A DNA stretch of 64,000 bases, from assembly GCF_021155775.2 (NCBI RefSeq), contig NC_060235.2, forward strand, positions 14,905,193 through 14,969,192, given 5' to 3'. The number at the start of each line of letters is the position of its first letter. The first letter of the stretch is position 1. Both the position numbers and the translations under genes were made by a program. The notes beneath the pieces were generated by a model. That model worked only from the letters and a program-made list of their open reading frames with translations, had not been told where the DNA came from and made no database searches. Origin of the DNA: Neodiprion pinetum. Lineage: Eukaryota; Arthropoda; Insecta; Hymenoptera; Diprionidae. This document shows positions 8,050 to 18,026 of the stretch, piece after piece.

Positions 8050-11000
8050 TTATGTATATAATTTTAGGTCTTCTATATGACATTTTCCTATATTTCTACC
8101 GCTCTCTGTTGTTAATTCGTATATTGTGGGTGAGACTTTTCTAGTGATTATGTATGGGCCTATGAATTTTTTATTTAACTTAGCTGTCGTTCGTTCTGGT
8201 CCGGATGAGAGTGTGTGGTTCTTTTTTAGTACTCTGTCTCCTTCCTTGAATTGGATGTCTCGTCTTCGTAGGTTGTAGTAGTGTGCTTGTTTTTCGTTTG
8301 CTTCTATCAAGTGCCTCTGTACTTCGTCTCTAAGTATTTGTAGTCGTCTCAAGTGGTCTGTCCATCTGTCTGTGTCTTGTAATTCTACTTCGTCGTGGTT
8401 CTCTAACTGATTTCTTAGACATTGTGTGGGATTTAATTCCCTTCCTAGGTTTAAAAAGGCTGGTGTGTGTTTAGTTGATGTGTGTGTACATGTATTGATT
8501 GCAAATTGTAAGTCTTGTGAGTGTATGTCCCATTCTGTGTGGTCGTTGTTTACGTAGGCTTGGATCATTGTTTTAGCGGTTCTGTTGACTCGCTCTACGG
8601 GGTTGGCTTGTGCGTGGTATGGGGGGATTGTTGCGTGTCTTATGTTGAATTTTTGTGTCAGTTCGCGTATGAGTTTGTTTATGTATGGTGTGCCGTTGTC
8701 TGTCAGTAGTATGCGTGGTGTACCCCATCGTGATATTACGTGTGAGTGGAATGTCTGTTCTACTGTTTTGGCGTTTGCTTTGCGTGTCGGTATGATTTCT
8801 ACCCATTTAGTGTATAGGTCTTCGAACACTATGATGTATTGGTTTCCTTTTTTTGATCGTGGGAGTGGGCCCATGATGTCGGAGGCTACTACTGTCCACG
8901 GTTCTTCGATAATTCTCATGCCCATTAGTCCTGCCGGTCGCGCTTGTATTGTTTTTGTTCTTTGGCATGTGTCACATTTTTTTATGTAGTTTACTGTGTC
9001 TCTGTACATCCCTGGCCAATAATGATTTTTTGCTACTCGTTGGTATGTTTTTTCGATCCCTAAGTGTCCTGCTTGTGTTACGTCGTGGTTTTCGTGTAGT
9101 ATGTGTGTTATTTTGTCTTTGGGTGTGACTAGTTTCCATGGGTTTGTGTCTGGTAGGAGGTTTGAGTGTAGGGGGTTAGGGCGGTGGAAGTATAGTTGAT
9201 TGTTTCTGATTCGCCACGACTCGTTTTTCTCTGGGCGTGTTTGTACTTGTGTTTTCTTGTATGTGTACCACTTGTCTGTCGTGTCTTCTATTGTGTCTAT
9301 GTGTTCTTCGTCTTCGTGTCGTCTTGAAAGTGCGTCTGGTACGTCGTGCATTGTACCTTTTCGGTGTGTAATGTCAAAGTCGTATTCTAATAGTTCCAAT
9401 GCCCATCGTGCAAGTCGGCCTGTGGGGTTTTTTAATTCTCTAAGCCACTTCAGTGCGTGGTGATCTGTGATAACTTTGAATTGATATCCTTCCACGTACG
9501 GTCTGAATTTTTTAATGGACCAGAGTACCGCCAAACATTCTCTCTCAGTTGTTGAGTATTTACGTTCTGCCTCGCTTAGCGCACGGCTAGCGTAGGCTGT
9601 GACATGCTCTTCGTCATCGAGAGATTGTGTTAGTACGGCACCTATCCCTGTTCCGCTAGCGTCTGTTTGTAGTGTGAATGTTTGTGTGTAGTCTGGGCAT
9701 GCGAGTGTGGGTGGTGATGTGAGTGCGTGTTTGATTGTGTTCATTGCGTTTTCTTGTTCTTCCCCCCAGTGCCATTTCTGGTCTTTTTTCAGTAGTCGTG
9801 TTAGTGGTTCTGTAATGTGTGCGAAGTTAGGTATGAAGCGTCTGTACCATGATGCCATGCCAATTAGTCTCCGTAATTGTCTTATTGTTTTTGGGTTAGG
9901 GTAGTTTTCTATGGGTTGTGTTTTGTCGGGGTCTATGTGTAGTCCGTGTCTGTCTACTATGTATCCGAGATATTTTACTTGTGCGCATCCGAATTCGCAC
10001 TTCTCTGGGTTTATTGTTAGTCCTGCGTCTGTAATTCTTTTGAGTATTTGCTCTAGTCTTTGTAAGTGTTCGTCGAATGTTTGTGTTACTATTATTATGT
10101 CGCCTAAGTATGCGAATGCATATGGTTCGCATTCTGGGCCTATGAGTCTGTCTAGTAGTCTTTGGAATGTCGCCGGTGCGCCTGTCAGTCCGTATGGCAT
10201 TCTTTCAAATTGAAATAAGCCCATTCCCGGGACTGTAAAGGCTGTTATGTGTTTACTGTCTTCGTCGAGTGGTATTTGGAAGTATGCTTGGCTTAAGTCG
10301 ATTTTTGATGTGTACTGTGCTGTCCGTAGTTTGTCTAATATTGCTGTCATGTATGGTAGTGGGTATGCGTCTTTTTTTGATACTGAGTTAACCTTCCTAA
10401 AGTCTAGACAGAAGCGATATGTGTTATTTGGTTTTTTTATCATAACAATTGGGCTCGACCATTCGCTTTCTGATGGTTCTATCACGTCTTCTCTTAGCAT
10501 TTTGCCTATTTCTGTGTGGATGGCTTCTCTAATTTTTGGTGATACCATATAGTATCTTTGTTTTATGGGTGTGTGTCCTTGTGTGTCTATTTTGTGTTTA
10601 ATTAGGTGTGTTAGCCCGAGTTGGCCTGGTAGTGTTGAGATTTTCTGCTGTATTGTCGTCTGTAGTTGTGTGTGTTGTGATTGTGTGAGTTCTTGTATTC
10701 CTGCGCATATCTGTGGTTCGGTTTCTTTGTCGGTTTGTGTGTCGTCTGTTGTTTGTGCGTTTGTGGGTATGATTTTTTGGTTTGTGATTTGTGTGTTCTG
10801 TGGGTTGTCTTTTTGGGGGATGTTTTCCGGTGGTGTCTTTGTGCTGGGTAGTGTTGGTGTTAGTGGTTTTTGTTTCATGGTTGTTTTTTTTGTGTTTTCG
10901 TGTCTTTCTGTTGTTTTCGGGTTCGTTTGTTGTTTCGTTGCTTCTAATTTTTCTGCTGCTTTTGCTTGTTTTGTGTGTGTTTGTGTTGATTGGTGTCGTG

Positions 11001-11565
11001 TTTCTCGTGTTTGATGTGTTTGTATGTATTCTTTGAGTGGTGTTGGTAGTTTTTGTGGTCTAGCTTGCATGTGGTAGTGTGTCTGTGGGTCGTCTATCAG
11101 CGACCATGTGTTTTTTCCATAATTTATTAGTATTCCAAATCTTATTAAGTCGCTGTTCCCAATGATACCTTGTGAGCCTAAGTTTGGTATTAATCCGAAA
11201 TTAATTTTCTTTGTTATGTTGCCGAGGCGTATTGGGAGTGTTACTGCTCCTTCTATCGTCACCTGTGTTCCGTTTCCCATTGTAGCTGTTCTGTCGGGTG
11301 TGTTGTTTATTTGTGTGTCTGTGTTGTGTAGTATTTGTATTACTTCTGCGCCTAGGTATGAGTGTGTTGCGCCTGTGTCTATTAGTGCGTTAAATTCGTG
11401 ACCGTGTATTTCGATTCTGATGTGAAACCTACTTTCCGTTCTGTTGTTATCTGTTGTGGGTGCTACTGTCTCGGGTGTGTTTGTGTTGTTTTTGGGGTTG
11501 CCCTCCACCCTTGCTGGGTCAACCCTTACTCGTTTCCCTGGTTCTGTGTTTGTGTGCATTGCCAT
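8050..11565 (-). CDS. pol: Gypsy pol polyprotein (PR-RT-RH-IN)
   Basis: 1171 codons, open throughout, overlapping the end of gag in the -1 frame. Domains in order: aspartic protease (DTGATHSYLG, about residue 62), reverse transcriptase (about 330-520), RNase H (TDASGTGIGAV, about 630), integrase with HHCC zinc finger (HLGIEKTY...CDTCQ, about 825-875), a D,D,E core (ASDIMGP, LTDNGTPY, NPVERVNR, about 895-990) and a C-terminal GPY-type module. The RT active site reads YLGD at residues 487-489 (+1) instead of YxDD: the first catalytic Asp is Gly (codon at 10102-10104). Everything else looks functional, so this copy should be RT-dead. Likely made as a Gag-Pol fusion by frameshifting at 11532-11538. 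Confidence 0.93.
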   Translation of the reverse strand: MAMHTNTEPGKRVRVDPARVEGNPKNNTNTPETVAPTTDNNRTESRFHIRIEIHGHEFNALIDTGATHSYLGAEVIQILHNTDTQINNTPDRTATMGNGTQVTIEGAVTLPIRLGNITKKINFGLIPNLGSQGIIGNSDLIRFGILINYGKNTWSLIDDPQTHYHMQARPQKLPTPLKEYIQTHQTRETRHQSTQTHTKQAKAAEKLEATKQQTNPKTTERHENTKKTTMKQKPLTPTLPSTKTPPENIPQKDNPQNTQITNQKIIPTNAQTTDDTQTDKETEPQICAGIQELTQSQHTQLQTTIQQKISTLPGQLGLTHLIKHKIDTQGHTPIKQRYYMVSPKIREAIHTEIGKMLREDVIEPSESEWSSPIVMIKKPNNTYRFCLDFRKVNSVSKKDAYPLPYMTAILDKLRTAQYTSKIDLSQAYFQIPLDEDSKHITAFTVPGMGLFQFERMPYGLTGAPATFQRLLDRLIGPECEPYAFAYLGDIIIVTQTFDEHLQRLEQILKRITDAGLTINPEKCEFGCAQVKYLGYIVDRHGLHIDPDKTQPIENYPNPKTIRQLRRLIGMASWYRRFIPNFAHITEPLTRLLKKDQKWHWGEEQENAMNTIKHALTSPPTLACPDYTQTFTLQTDASGTGIGAVLTQSLDDEEHVTAYASRALSEAERKYSTTERECLAVLWSIKKFRPYVEGYQFKVITDHHALKWLRELKNPTGRLARWALELLEYDFDITHRKGTMHDVPDALSRRHEDEEHIDTIEDTTDKWYTYKKTQVQTRPEKNESWRIRNNQLYFHRPNPLHSNLLPDTNPWKLVTPKDKITHILHENHDVTQAGHLGIEKTYQRVAKNHYWPGMYRDTVNYIKKCDTCQRTKTIQARPAGLMGMRIIEEPWTVVASDIMGPLPRSKKGNQYIIVFEDLYTKWVEIIPTRKANAKTVEQTFHSHVISRWGTPRILLTDNGTPYINKLIRELTQKFNIRHATIPPYHAQANPVERVNRTAKTMIQAYVNNDHTEWDIHSQDLQFAINTCTHTSTKHTPAFLNLGRELNPTQCLRNQLENHDEVELQDTDRWTDHLRRLQILRDEVQRHLIEANEKQAHYYNLRRRDIQFKEGDRVLKKNHTLSSGPERTTAKLNKKFIGPYIITRKVSPTIYELTTESGRNIGKCHIEDLKLYT
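11495..11538 (-). promoter_or_regulatory. -1 programmed frameshift signal (slippery heptamer plus hairpin)
   Basis: On the sense strand G-GGA-AAC (11532-11538) sits in the gag zero frame, two codons before the gag stop (11526-11528), and fits the X-XXY-YYZ rule. Six nucleotides downstream GGGTTG (11520-11525) can pair with CAACCC (11495-11500), with an inner ACCC/GGGT pairing in the loop. Slippage by -1 enters the pol frame exactly (AAA CGA GTA). Heptamer, spacer and structure match the classical retroviral arrangement. Confidence 0.75.
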
Positions 11566-12929
11566 CTGAAGTGTCCGGGTTGGTTGCAGTTAAAGCATCT
11601 GCGTGGTGTTGTGCCTGTGTTTGGATTCGTTTGTGTTTGTTGCTGAGTGTAGTGTGGTGAGTTATACGTGATTGCGGGGTATCGAGTCTGTTGCGTGTTT
11701 TGGTTTGTTTGGTTTCGTCGTATGTTGTCTGTGAGTGCCGGTGGTATATTTGGTGTTGGGAGTATTGCTGGGCGGGGTTGTGTTTGTGTGTACTTGTATG
11801 GGATGTATTGTGTGTGGTGTGTTTGGTGTGTGTAGGTTTCTCGCGGGTGTGTGTAGTTGTTTAATATTGTTTGTCTCGTGTTTTCCCATTCGATATTTGC
11901 TTCCCATTCTTTTGCGGCCATTTCCAGTTGGTCGAAGTTCGCGAAATCGTATGGTTTTATGTATGCCTTGTATTCTATTTTCATGTTTCTGTATGCCAGG
12001 TCTAGTTGTGTTCGTGGGTGGTATGGTGGTTTTAGTTGTGATAGTAGTGTTCTAAATTGTATTAGGAATTGTGTGATTTTTTGTGTTGGTCCTTGTACGT
12101 AATTTCTGATTTTTTGTTCTAGCCTGTCCCTATGTTGTATGTCTTGAAATGCGTGTGTAATGTCTCTTTCGAATTCTTCCAGTGTTCGCCATTTGCCTCT
12201 ATTTAATCTGTACCAGTTTTTTGCGTCACCTTCGAGTATTGGGCTGAGGTTGTTGATTAATTGTGTGTCGTGTATTTCATAACCTGTTTGGTAGTCGCGG
12301 AGATTTTGTAAAAATTCGTCTATGTCTTCGTTTGTGTTTCCTGAGTATTTTATGTTCCATGTTTGTATTGTTTTCATTGCCATTGCTGGCTGATTCCAGT
12401 ATGTACTGTTTGGGTTTGATGTGTGGTTTGTGTTTGTGGGTTGTATTGACTGTGTGCTGTATATGTGTGGATCTTCGTATACGTTTCTGTCGCTTGGTGA
12501 TGCTTCGAGGTCTATTAGGTTTTGCATAAGTCGTGTGTTACGTGTGTTGGTGGCTAAAAATGTGTCTGTTCCTGTGAAGTGTCGGTTCGTTTGATTGGTG
12601 GTTACCGTGTTAGTTTGCGTGTGTGTAGGTGTTGGGATTGTATTGTATGTTTGTGTGGGATTTGTTGGTTCTGGGCTTTCTTGGTGTTGAATTTGTGTAC
12701 TGTGTAAATTGTGTGTATTCTCTATGATAGCTGCATCGATTATATTTATTGTGTTTGGTGAATTTATCGTGCATCGTCTATTTATTTCCTGCCGTTGGGT
12801 CGGTGTTTGTTGATCTCGTGTCGCGCGCGGCTCGCTCTGTGTCGAGTTGTTTTGGTTGCGTTCGGGTGTGTGTATGTCCATGTGTTCGCGCGCTAGGCCT
12901 TGCGGTTCCCTGTGTCCTTGGTCTGCCAT
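11526..12929 (-). CDS. gag: Gypsy gag
   Basis: First ATG of the frame at 12929 (MADQGHREP), 467 codons. The long N-terminus is Thr/Asn/Gln-rich, followed by a capsid-like region (IQTWNIKYSGNTNEDIDEFL, WRTLEEFERDI, QKITQFLIQFRTLLSQL) typical of Ty3/Gypsy Gag, and a single C-terminal zinc knuckle CFNCNQPGHFRWQC a few residues before the stop. It assembles the particle and binds genomic RNA. Its 3' end overlaps pol by 40 nt and holds the frameshift heptamer. Confidence 0.9.
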   Translation of the reverse strand: MADQGHREPQGLAREHMDIHTPERNQNNSTQSEPRATRDQQTPTQRQEINRRCTINSPNTINIIDAAIIENTHNLHSTQIQHQESPEPTNPTQTYNTIPTPTHTQTNTVTTNQTNRHFTGTDTFLATNTRNTRLMQNLIDLEASPSDRNVYEDPHIYSTQSIQPTNTNHTSNPNSTYWNQPAMAMKTIQTWNIKYSGNTNEDIDEFLQNLRDYQTGYEIHDTQLINNLSPILEGDAKNWYRLNRGKWRTLEEFERDITHAFQDIQHRDRLEQKIRNYVQGPTQKITQFLIQFRTLLSQLKPPYHPRTQLDLAYRNMKIEYKAYIKPYDFANFDQLEMAAKEWEANIEWENTRQTILNNYTHPRETYTHQTHHTQYIPYKYTQTQPRPAILPTPNIPPALTDNIRRNQTNQNTQQTRYPAITYNSPHYTQQQTQTNPNTGTTPRRCFNCNQPGHFRWQCTQTQNQGNE

Positions 12930-13091
12930 TGTGTGTATCGTGTTTGGTAGTGGTGTGTTCAACTGTCTTTATTTGAATTTTCGTGACTGTGTAATTTTGT
13001 TTCGTGAGTCTATGTGTACTTTGTTAGCGTTTATTCCTGTGTTTTGTCTCTTAATTGTTTGGATTTGGGGTAAAAATGTGGGTAATTTACG

Positions 13092-13102
13092 TTGGGCGCC
13101 AA
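13092..13102 (-). other. Primer binding site, tRNA-Lys type
   Basis: Sense-strand TGGCGCCCAAC directly after the 5' LTR (2-nt spacer), complementary to the 3' end GTTGGGCGCCA of insect tRNA-Lys. Confidence 0.8.
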
Positions 13103-13104
13103 TT

Positions 13105-13815
13105 TGTGACGGGTTTTGAGTCCGCACGAATAATATGGGGGGGGGAGACAATTAGAGACGGGGCGGATATAATTGGTAAAACTTGATGTGTATATTTGAG
13201 CAAAAGGGGCCGACTTAAACTAAGAAAAATACAAAGGGTTGTAGACTCGAACGGGGGCTGATCACGCCTCAGCCCTTAGCGTTTCTTAATACTAACTTAC
13301 AGGTACGCGCGCGGGGGGGGGAAGAGTGGGTGAGGTGCCGGGGAATGTGAAGTCGGGAGGGTTGGTATTGCGAGGGGATGGGGTGGTGTAGCGTGACGTG
13401 GAGTGTGAGGTAGAAAGGGTCGGTATTGCGAGGGGAGGAGCAGATCGGCTGTAGAATGCAGGCTAACCTGGTGTCGTCGGCGTGTGTGTGTGGGTGTCTC
13501 GAGGTGTGGTGGAGTGTGGTTGGGTCTCGTTGGTTCCTGGAGTCGTCGGCGTGTGTGTAGCGGGGTGTGTCGGTGTGAGTGTGGTGGTTTCTCTCGTTCT
13601 TTCTTTCTCTCTCTCTTTCGCTCGTAGCCTAGGCTGTTTTTGGTCTCGATTCTGTCACGGCCGTGATCGTACTGAATCTGGCGCTCGGCTCTGCCGAGCG
13701 TCGGGGGGGCTTCGGTGATGTTCGGGTCTTTCCCGACGGGACAGGGCTCACCCGTTCGGCTCTTCCCCGCGGGTTTGGGGTTTGTTGTGACTTGCACTCT
13801 AGGTGCAACGTCACA
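13105..13815 (-). repeat. 5' LTR of Gypsy element
   Basis: 711 bp, termini TGTGACG...CGTCACA. It has a 9-nt G run (13313-13321) against 32 in the 3' LTR; otherwise it appears the same by eye. Confidence 0.92.
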
Positions 13816-13819
13816 AGTG

Positions 13820-14458
13820 TTATTGACTGCCGATATAAACTAATTATAGGTAAAAATGAAGAATAAAAATTCATTTTGTATGCTTTATGTGTATTGAAAC
13901 GATTCGAGTTCATTTATCCGCCGAATATCGCGAGAGTTTTATCCGTAATATGAAAAGTAACGCGGTGGTTCCGCACAAACTGGAATATCGTATTAGTTTT
14001 AAGAATTTCCTGTCTTGTAAGTAGTACGGCAGGATTCGGTCTCCGGACTCGTAAGGAAGGTGGAAAATAGTTACTTGTTACTTCTTTGATGAGCTCCTGG
14101 AAGAGGTTGCTAGAGTTTGACCGTTTTAAATTGGTTTTCGAGATAGCCTCAGAAGTTGTTTCATCACTCTCATGTGCAATGGTACGATTGGAATAAACCC
14201 ATCATCACAGGCCGTGTGAACAGTTGAGGGTCAAACTTGTTCTGTGCTTCTGAAGCAAGATACAGAATAATCGCAATGAGTGATTTACTTGTGAGGCGAG
14301 AAATTTGTTTTCCAAGAGGAAATCTTTGAATAATGATTATGTCATGTCCCCAAGAAGTGGAATCTATGACAGGAACGAATGTCGTGAATTCAGCTTTCTT
14401 AGAATGTTAAGAAATATTCTTGAAAGGTAAGAAGAAATTTTTTTCTCTTATTTAGTTT
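13820..14458. other. Interior of element X, no gene assigned
   Basis: Continuation of X after the Gypsy insertion. A short plus-strand frame around 13910-14020 (SAEYRESFIRN, VVPHKLEYRISFKNFL) has protein-like composition but stops at both ends; I cannot assign it. Confidence 0.4.
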
Positions 14459-14765
14459 GATAATGATTCGTTTCGCAAACGGCAAAACAGAATATTATTG
14501 ACGTGATAGCATGGTCATCAGAAGGACGGTGTTTGACGATAGAAAATCGTCGTTGACGAATTATTATTTGGTATTGATAATGATCTGTTCTGCGTATGGC
14601 AAGACAGAATATTATTTATGTGATAGCGTGTTGGTCAGAAGGACGGTATTTGACAATAGAAAATCGTCATTGATGAGTTATTGTTCGGTATTGACAATGA
14701 TTTTTTTTGCAGATGGCAAGATAGAATATTGTTTATATGATAGCGTGGTGGTCAGAAGGACGGGA
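14459..14765 (+). repeat. 117-bp minisatellite, about 2.6 copies
   Basis: The block GAAGGACGG, then AGAAAATCGTC, then TGGCAAGACAGAATATT recurs with an exact 117-bp period (GAAGGACGG at 14521, 14638, 14755). Because 117 is a multiple of 3, a plus-strand frame of 106 codons (14511-14831) stays open as a 39-residue repeat. I treat this as a by-product rather than a gene. Confidence 0.7.
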
Positions 14766-14864
14766 ATTCTGCGCAAATATACCGTCGCCCATATCAAGAC
14801 ATCCTGTCGCAATGCAGGAGGCTCTTCATAGGTTCAGGGGCCCTATCTATGGGTCAGAGCATTC

Positions 14865-15425
14865 TGTGACGATCACCGGATCTGAGTTTTGACGTCAGTC
14901 GCAATGCTGAGCTTAGTTTAGATACGGCTCCCTAGTACCTAGGGATTTCTATTAAAAAGAGACGAAATTCGTTAAATACGTTGAATACCCTCCTTCAATT
15001 GAGAGTGATGTTCGAGGATTCCCGCAGTGACGAGTCCACGTCTCGTGATCGTGAATTGTGTCGACTGTTGGTTCCTCGTTGAGATGTCGTGCTCCGCCAA
15101 GCAAATGTGCGGATGTGTCCTAAATCGGACGAATAACTGATCTACTCTGCGTACGATATACGATAGATAATAAATAGATGTCGAGCCACATTTGTGCTCG
15201 ACTTTTATACCTGCTAGTCGTCTAGTTTCGCAGATTTTGAAAATAGTGATTGGCCGTGTCCCTTGAAGAGGGAGCACGGTAAATCGCGTGATTTCGTTGG
15301 TTTATTGGTACGTGGTGGAGTTACCGAGTGTGTCGCAAGGTTTGGGCTTATCTCGATAGGCATAATATTTGTGGAGCTCGGGCTGACCGTCAGGTGCCGG
15401 TACGCCGGCAAGGCGTCCCGTCACA
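14865..15425. mobile_element. Possible solo LTR
   Basis: 561 bp beginning TGTGACGATC and ending CCCGTCACA, termini like those of the Gypsy LTR, with an AATAAA near 15170. The flanks (ATTC and ATAT) do not form a clean TSD, so this remains a suggestion. Confidence 0.3.
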
Positions 15426-16127
15426 ATATATTTTATTATTTTACAAATCAACCCTGTCTATCCAACTATTGTGCGAACTATCAAATCCCAGTCATTTCAC
15501 GTACAGTTGATTTCCCCGTTGGCGTTATACTTTCTTTGCATATATAAATATTCCCACATAAACTCTTTTTCGTTTTCTGAAATTTTTTTTTCATTTTCTG
15601 AAAACTTTTCTCGTGGTAAACGAATAAATATGAATAATTTTTCAATAATGGAGACGGTCGTGGGAGGTATCACTCCCGACAACATTGTAGAGGTGATGCT
15701 CCATAGTACAGAAAGGTAGCAACTTGTTGCCACCCACACAGAGACAATCTTACGACGTAAGAACGCGGACGGCTGCCTGACGCAACGTAACTGACGGACG
15801 GCCACACTGGACGGACGAACGGATAGACTGACAAGACTTACACCGATAGAGCCTTCAGCTAGAAGTAATATCACCATAGTCCCTGGCTGGGGGCGTTGCA
15901 CAGGAGGTGGCGGTTTAGTGGGTAGGCCATCCTGGAGTCCCACATCCGCGCTAGCCCGTATGACTGGCGTGAATCCGTAACTTGAATTCCGCAACTCCTC
16001 GGAAAAAAATTAAAATAATAATAATCTGCAATTTTTCCATACGATTATACCACATTTTATTTTTTGGAAAACCATTTTTTCATTTTCAGAAAACTTTTTT
16101 TCATTTTCTGAAAACTTTTTTCACGTG
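15426..16127. other. Interior of element X at the truncated end of the polymerase gene
   Basis: Contains repeated TTTTCATTTTCTGAAAACTT blocks at about 15588, 16078 and 16098 and a GC-richer segment (15700-15980) with short ACGGACG-type repeats. No polymerase-domain motifs are found, so the gene ending at 16128 was cut off here, probably by a deletion or a further insertion. Confidence 0.45.
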
Positions 16128-18026
16128 TTAATCAAAGGGAAAAAAGTTTTCCTTATTTATGGGTGGCAGGGTGATTTCACCGGGAAAAGTTGACGCGAGG
16201 GATTTTATTGAAAAATGAGAATCGTACCCGGACAAATTGTGGAAAACTATTGGAATTGTGTGCGTCTCTCTGAGATTCAAATTACACCGATTATGAGCAG
16301 GACCACGATATTTACCCGTGAAGTGACAGTGGTCGTGACACTTTTTCTCCTCGGGGGCAAACGGCTTTTCGCAAATATACCAATTCTTGGCGCACATGTG
16401 ACGATCGCGTTGCACTTGGGTAAGAGACTCCATCGGGATTATGTTTTTGACGCGTGACTCTACTTTAATCGATGAATCTTTAAGCTACTGCATGAACCAA
16501 TCTATGCAATTAACGCCGCGTTTACTGTGGAACTCCGATAAAGTCTTATGGTACCCGCAATGTACATAGTACGCTACACTGTGCGGGATATGCTTTTGAA
16601 ATTCACGTGTTTTACGGGTTGGGACGTGATTTTGGAATTGATCAACCGATATAGACTCTAATATACATCCGAGATCGGCGTAAACGACAAACGGGACGGT
16701 ACCCTTGTTTTGAAAATTAGAAAATGCTTAATCTTTGGACTCGGTAAATTCCATGCGTACTTTATTTAGCATAATACAATCTTGCCGATGATTGTCGTAG
16801 ACATGTTTCACACTGAAGTGACACAAACATCTGTCGCATAAAAACAGTTGACCATTATGATCGGACAATTTTTTGTTCACCAATCGTGAAAGATCTTTAA
16901 TCCAAGCAAAGTGGAATCTTGGTGTTAACTCGCGAACCATATCATTTTCTGGGTTACTCTCAACCATCAGAAGATGAATTGTGTCAAAGTTTGCGGTACT
17001 CAAATGATCGCTGAAATAAATTGGCACGATGACGCGGTTATTCGATTTTGCATGATCTGAAAAAGTTTGAGATTCTATCCCACATACATTCATTCGCAAA
17101 TCATTTAATCTCTCAAGCTTTCTCACATCATGTAGAGTAGCACAGAATTTGATACCTGTATAGTCGAACTAGGAAATATAGCGGCGATAATTAAGAGTCC
17201 TATCGGTGTTGGTGTTGACTGGGTGGCGGGCAGCAGTGATGGACGAGAGAAGACATCTTTCATCTTTGTTTTTCACGTTCACTATCGCCCTCTTCCGCTG
17301 AATATCCTTGGGCAGCTCAAGGAATGTCAAAAGCCCCGCAGCGAGAGGCTGGTACCGGTTGATTATTAAGGCAGTATTGAGGATCTCGATCAGGCTCCAC
17401 CAAGAATCGCGTTGTTCAAAATCCTGAAGCTTCACAAAAAGATCGTTCCTCGCGTGCGTAAACCAACCGTCCATATCGCTCGAGGGAAGGATTGCAATGT
17501 TGGAAGTGTTGAAGCTCCTAACTTTTTCCGCATTCCCCTCCTGCTTTGTGTTTCTGAATTTGCACGATAATGTGAGGTTAACCCTCACATTACCCTTCTC
17601 GCGCAGTACTAGCCTCAATCACTCAACGATGATCCGCTGCGCATCGTCGAAAAAGGCTTGAAAATTCTTATGCCCGAGATTGGTGACAACTCCTGTTCGG
17701 ATCCGGTTGACGAAAGCACTATCGATTTCGTCCCACTGCACGTTCGCAGGACTGCCGATGTTAGCACCCATCACCATTGCGTGCTGCTGCTGCTGCCGCT
17801 GCTGCTGTCGCTGCCGCAGCTGCTGCCGAATCATTGCTATCCAGGATTGTACGAGCGTGATTGCGTGCTGAATTTGCAGTTTCGCACCTATGCTCATTCT
17901 TGGGCGCTTGAAAACATCACGCAGCAATTGGAGATTTTCCATTCCAACGTCAATCCAGTGCTGGAAGTTGTCGTCATTCTCATGCTCGAGATGCAGCTCG
18001 TCCAATAAATTGTAAGCATTCTCCAT
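16128..18026 (-). pseudogene. Protein-primed-type DNA polymerase B, N-terminal and exonuclease part only
   Basis: ATG at 18026. One continuous reading frame of about 630 codons is broken by in-frame stops at 17619-17621 (TGA), 17169-17171 (TAG), 16728-16730 (TAA) and 16485-16487 (TAG), with no frameshift needed. Recognisable blocks are an N-terminal helical region (IDVGMENLQLLRDVF, MSIGAKLQIQHA), LREKGNVRVNLTLS, LPKDIQRKRAIVNVKN, HFAWIKDLSRLV, LFLCDRCLCHF, the exonuclease I region VVYADLG, a Cys/His insert (CEKPF...DHCHFTGKYRGPAH) and HNLSGYDSHF (exonuclease II). This is the arrangement of Polinton/adinto-like family-B polymerases. The Exo I DxE motif is DLG (Glu lost), and the catalytic polymerase domain is absent beyond 16128. 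Dead gene. Confidence 0.75.

Larger units (their letters stand above)
5690..13815 (-). mobile_element. Full-length Ty3/Gypsy LTR retrotransposon
   Basis: An 8.1-kb element on the minus strand with LTRs at 13105-13815 (5') and 5690-6421 (3'), a 4-bp TSD AGTG (5686-5689 and 13816-13819) and LTR termini TGTGACG...CGTCACA. Order on its sense strand: 5' LTR, tRNA-Lys-type primer site, gag, -1 frameshift signal, pol (protease-RT-RNase H-integrase, the Ty3/Gypsy order), a third ORF, polypurine tract, 3' LTR. The LTRs look identical apart from a poly-G and a TG-repeat length difference, so insertion is recent. It lies inside element X and is therefore younger than it. Confidence 0.93.

Noticed and set aside
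14511..14831. 106-codon plus-strand frame
   Set aside because: Explained by the 117-bp tandem repeat staying in phase.
17658..18008. 116-codon plus-strand frame with CCC/CRS repeats
   Set aside because: Antisense of the polymerase pseudogene, over its glutamine-rich stretch.
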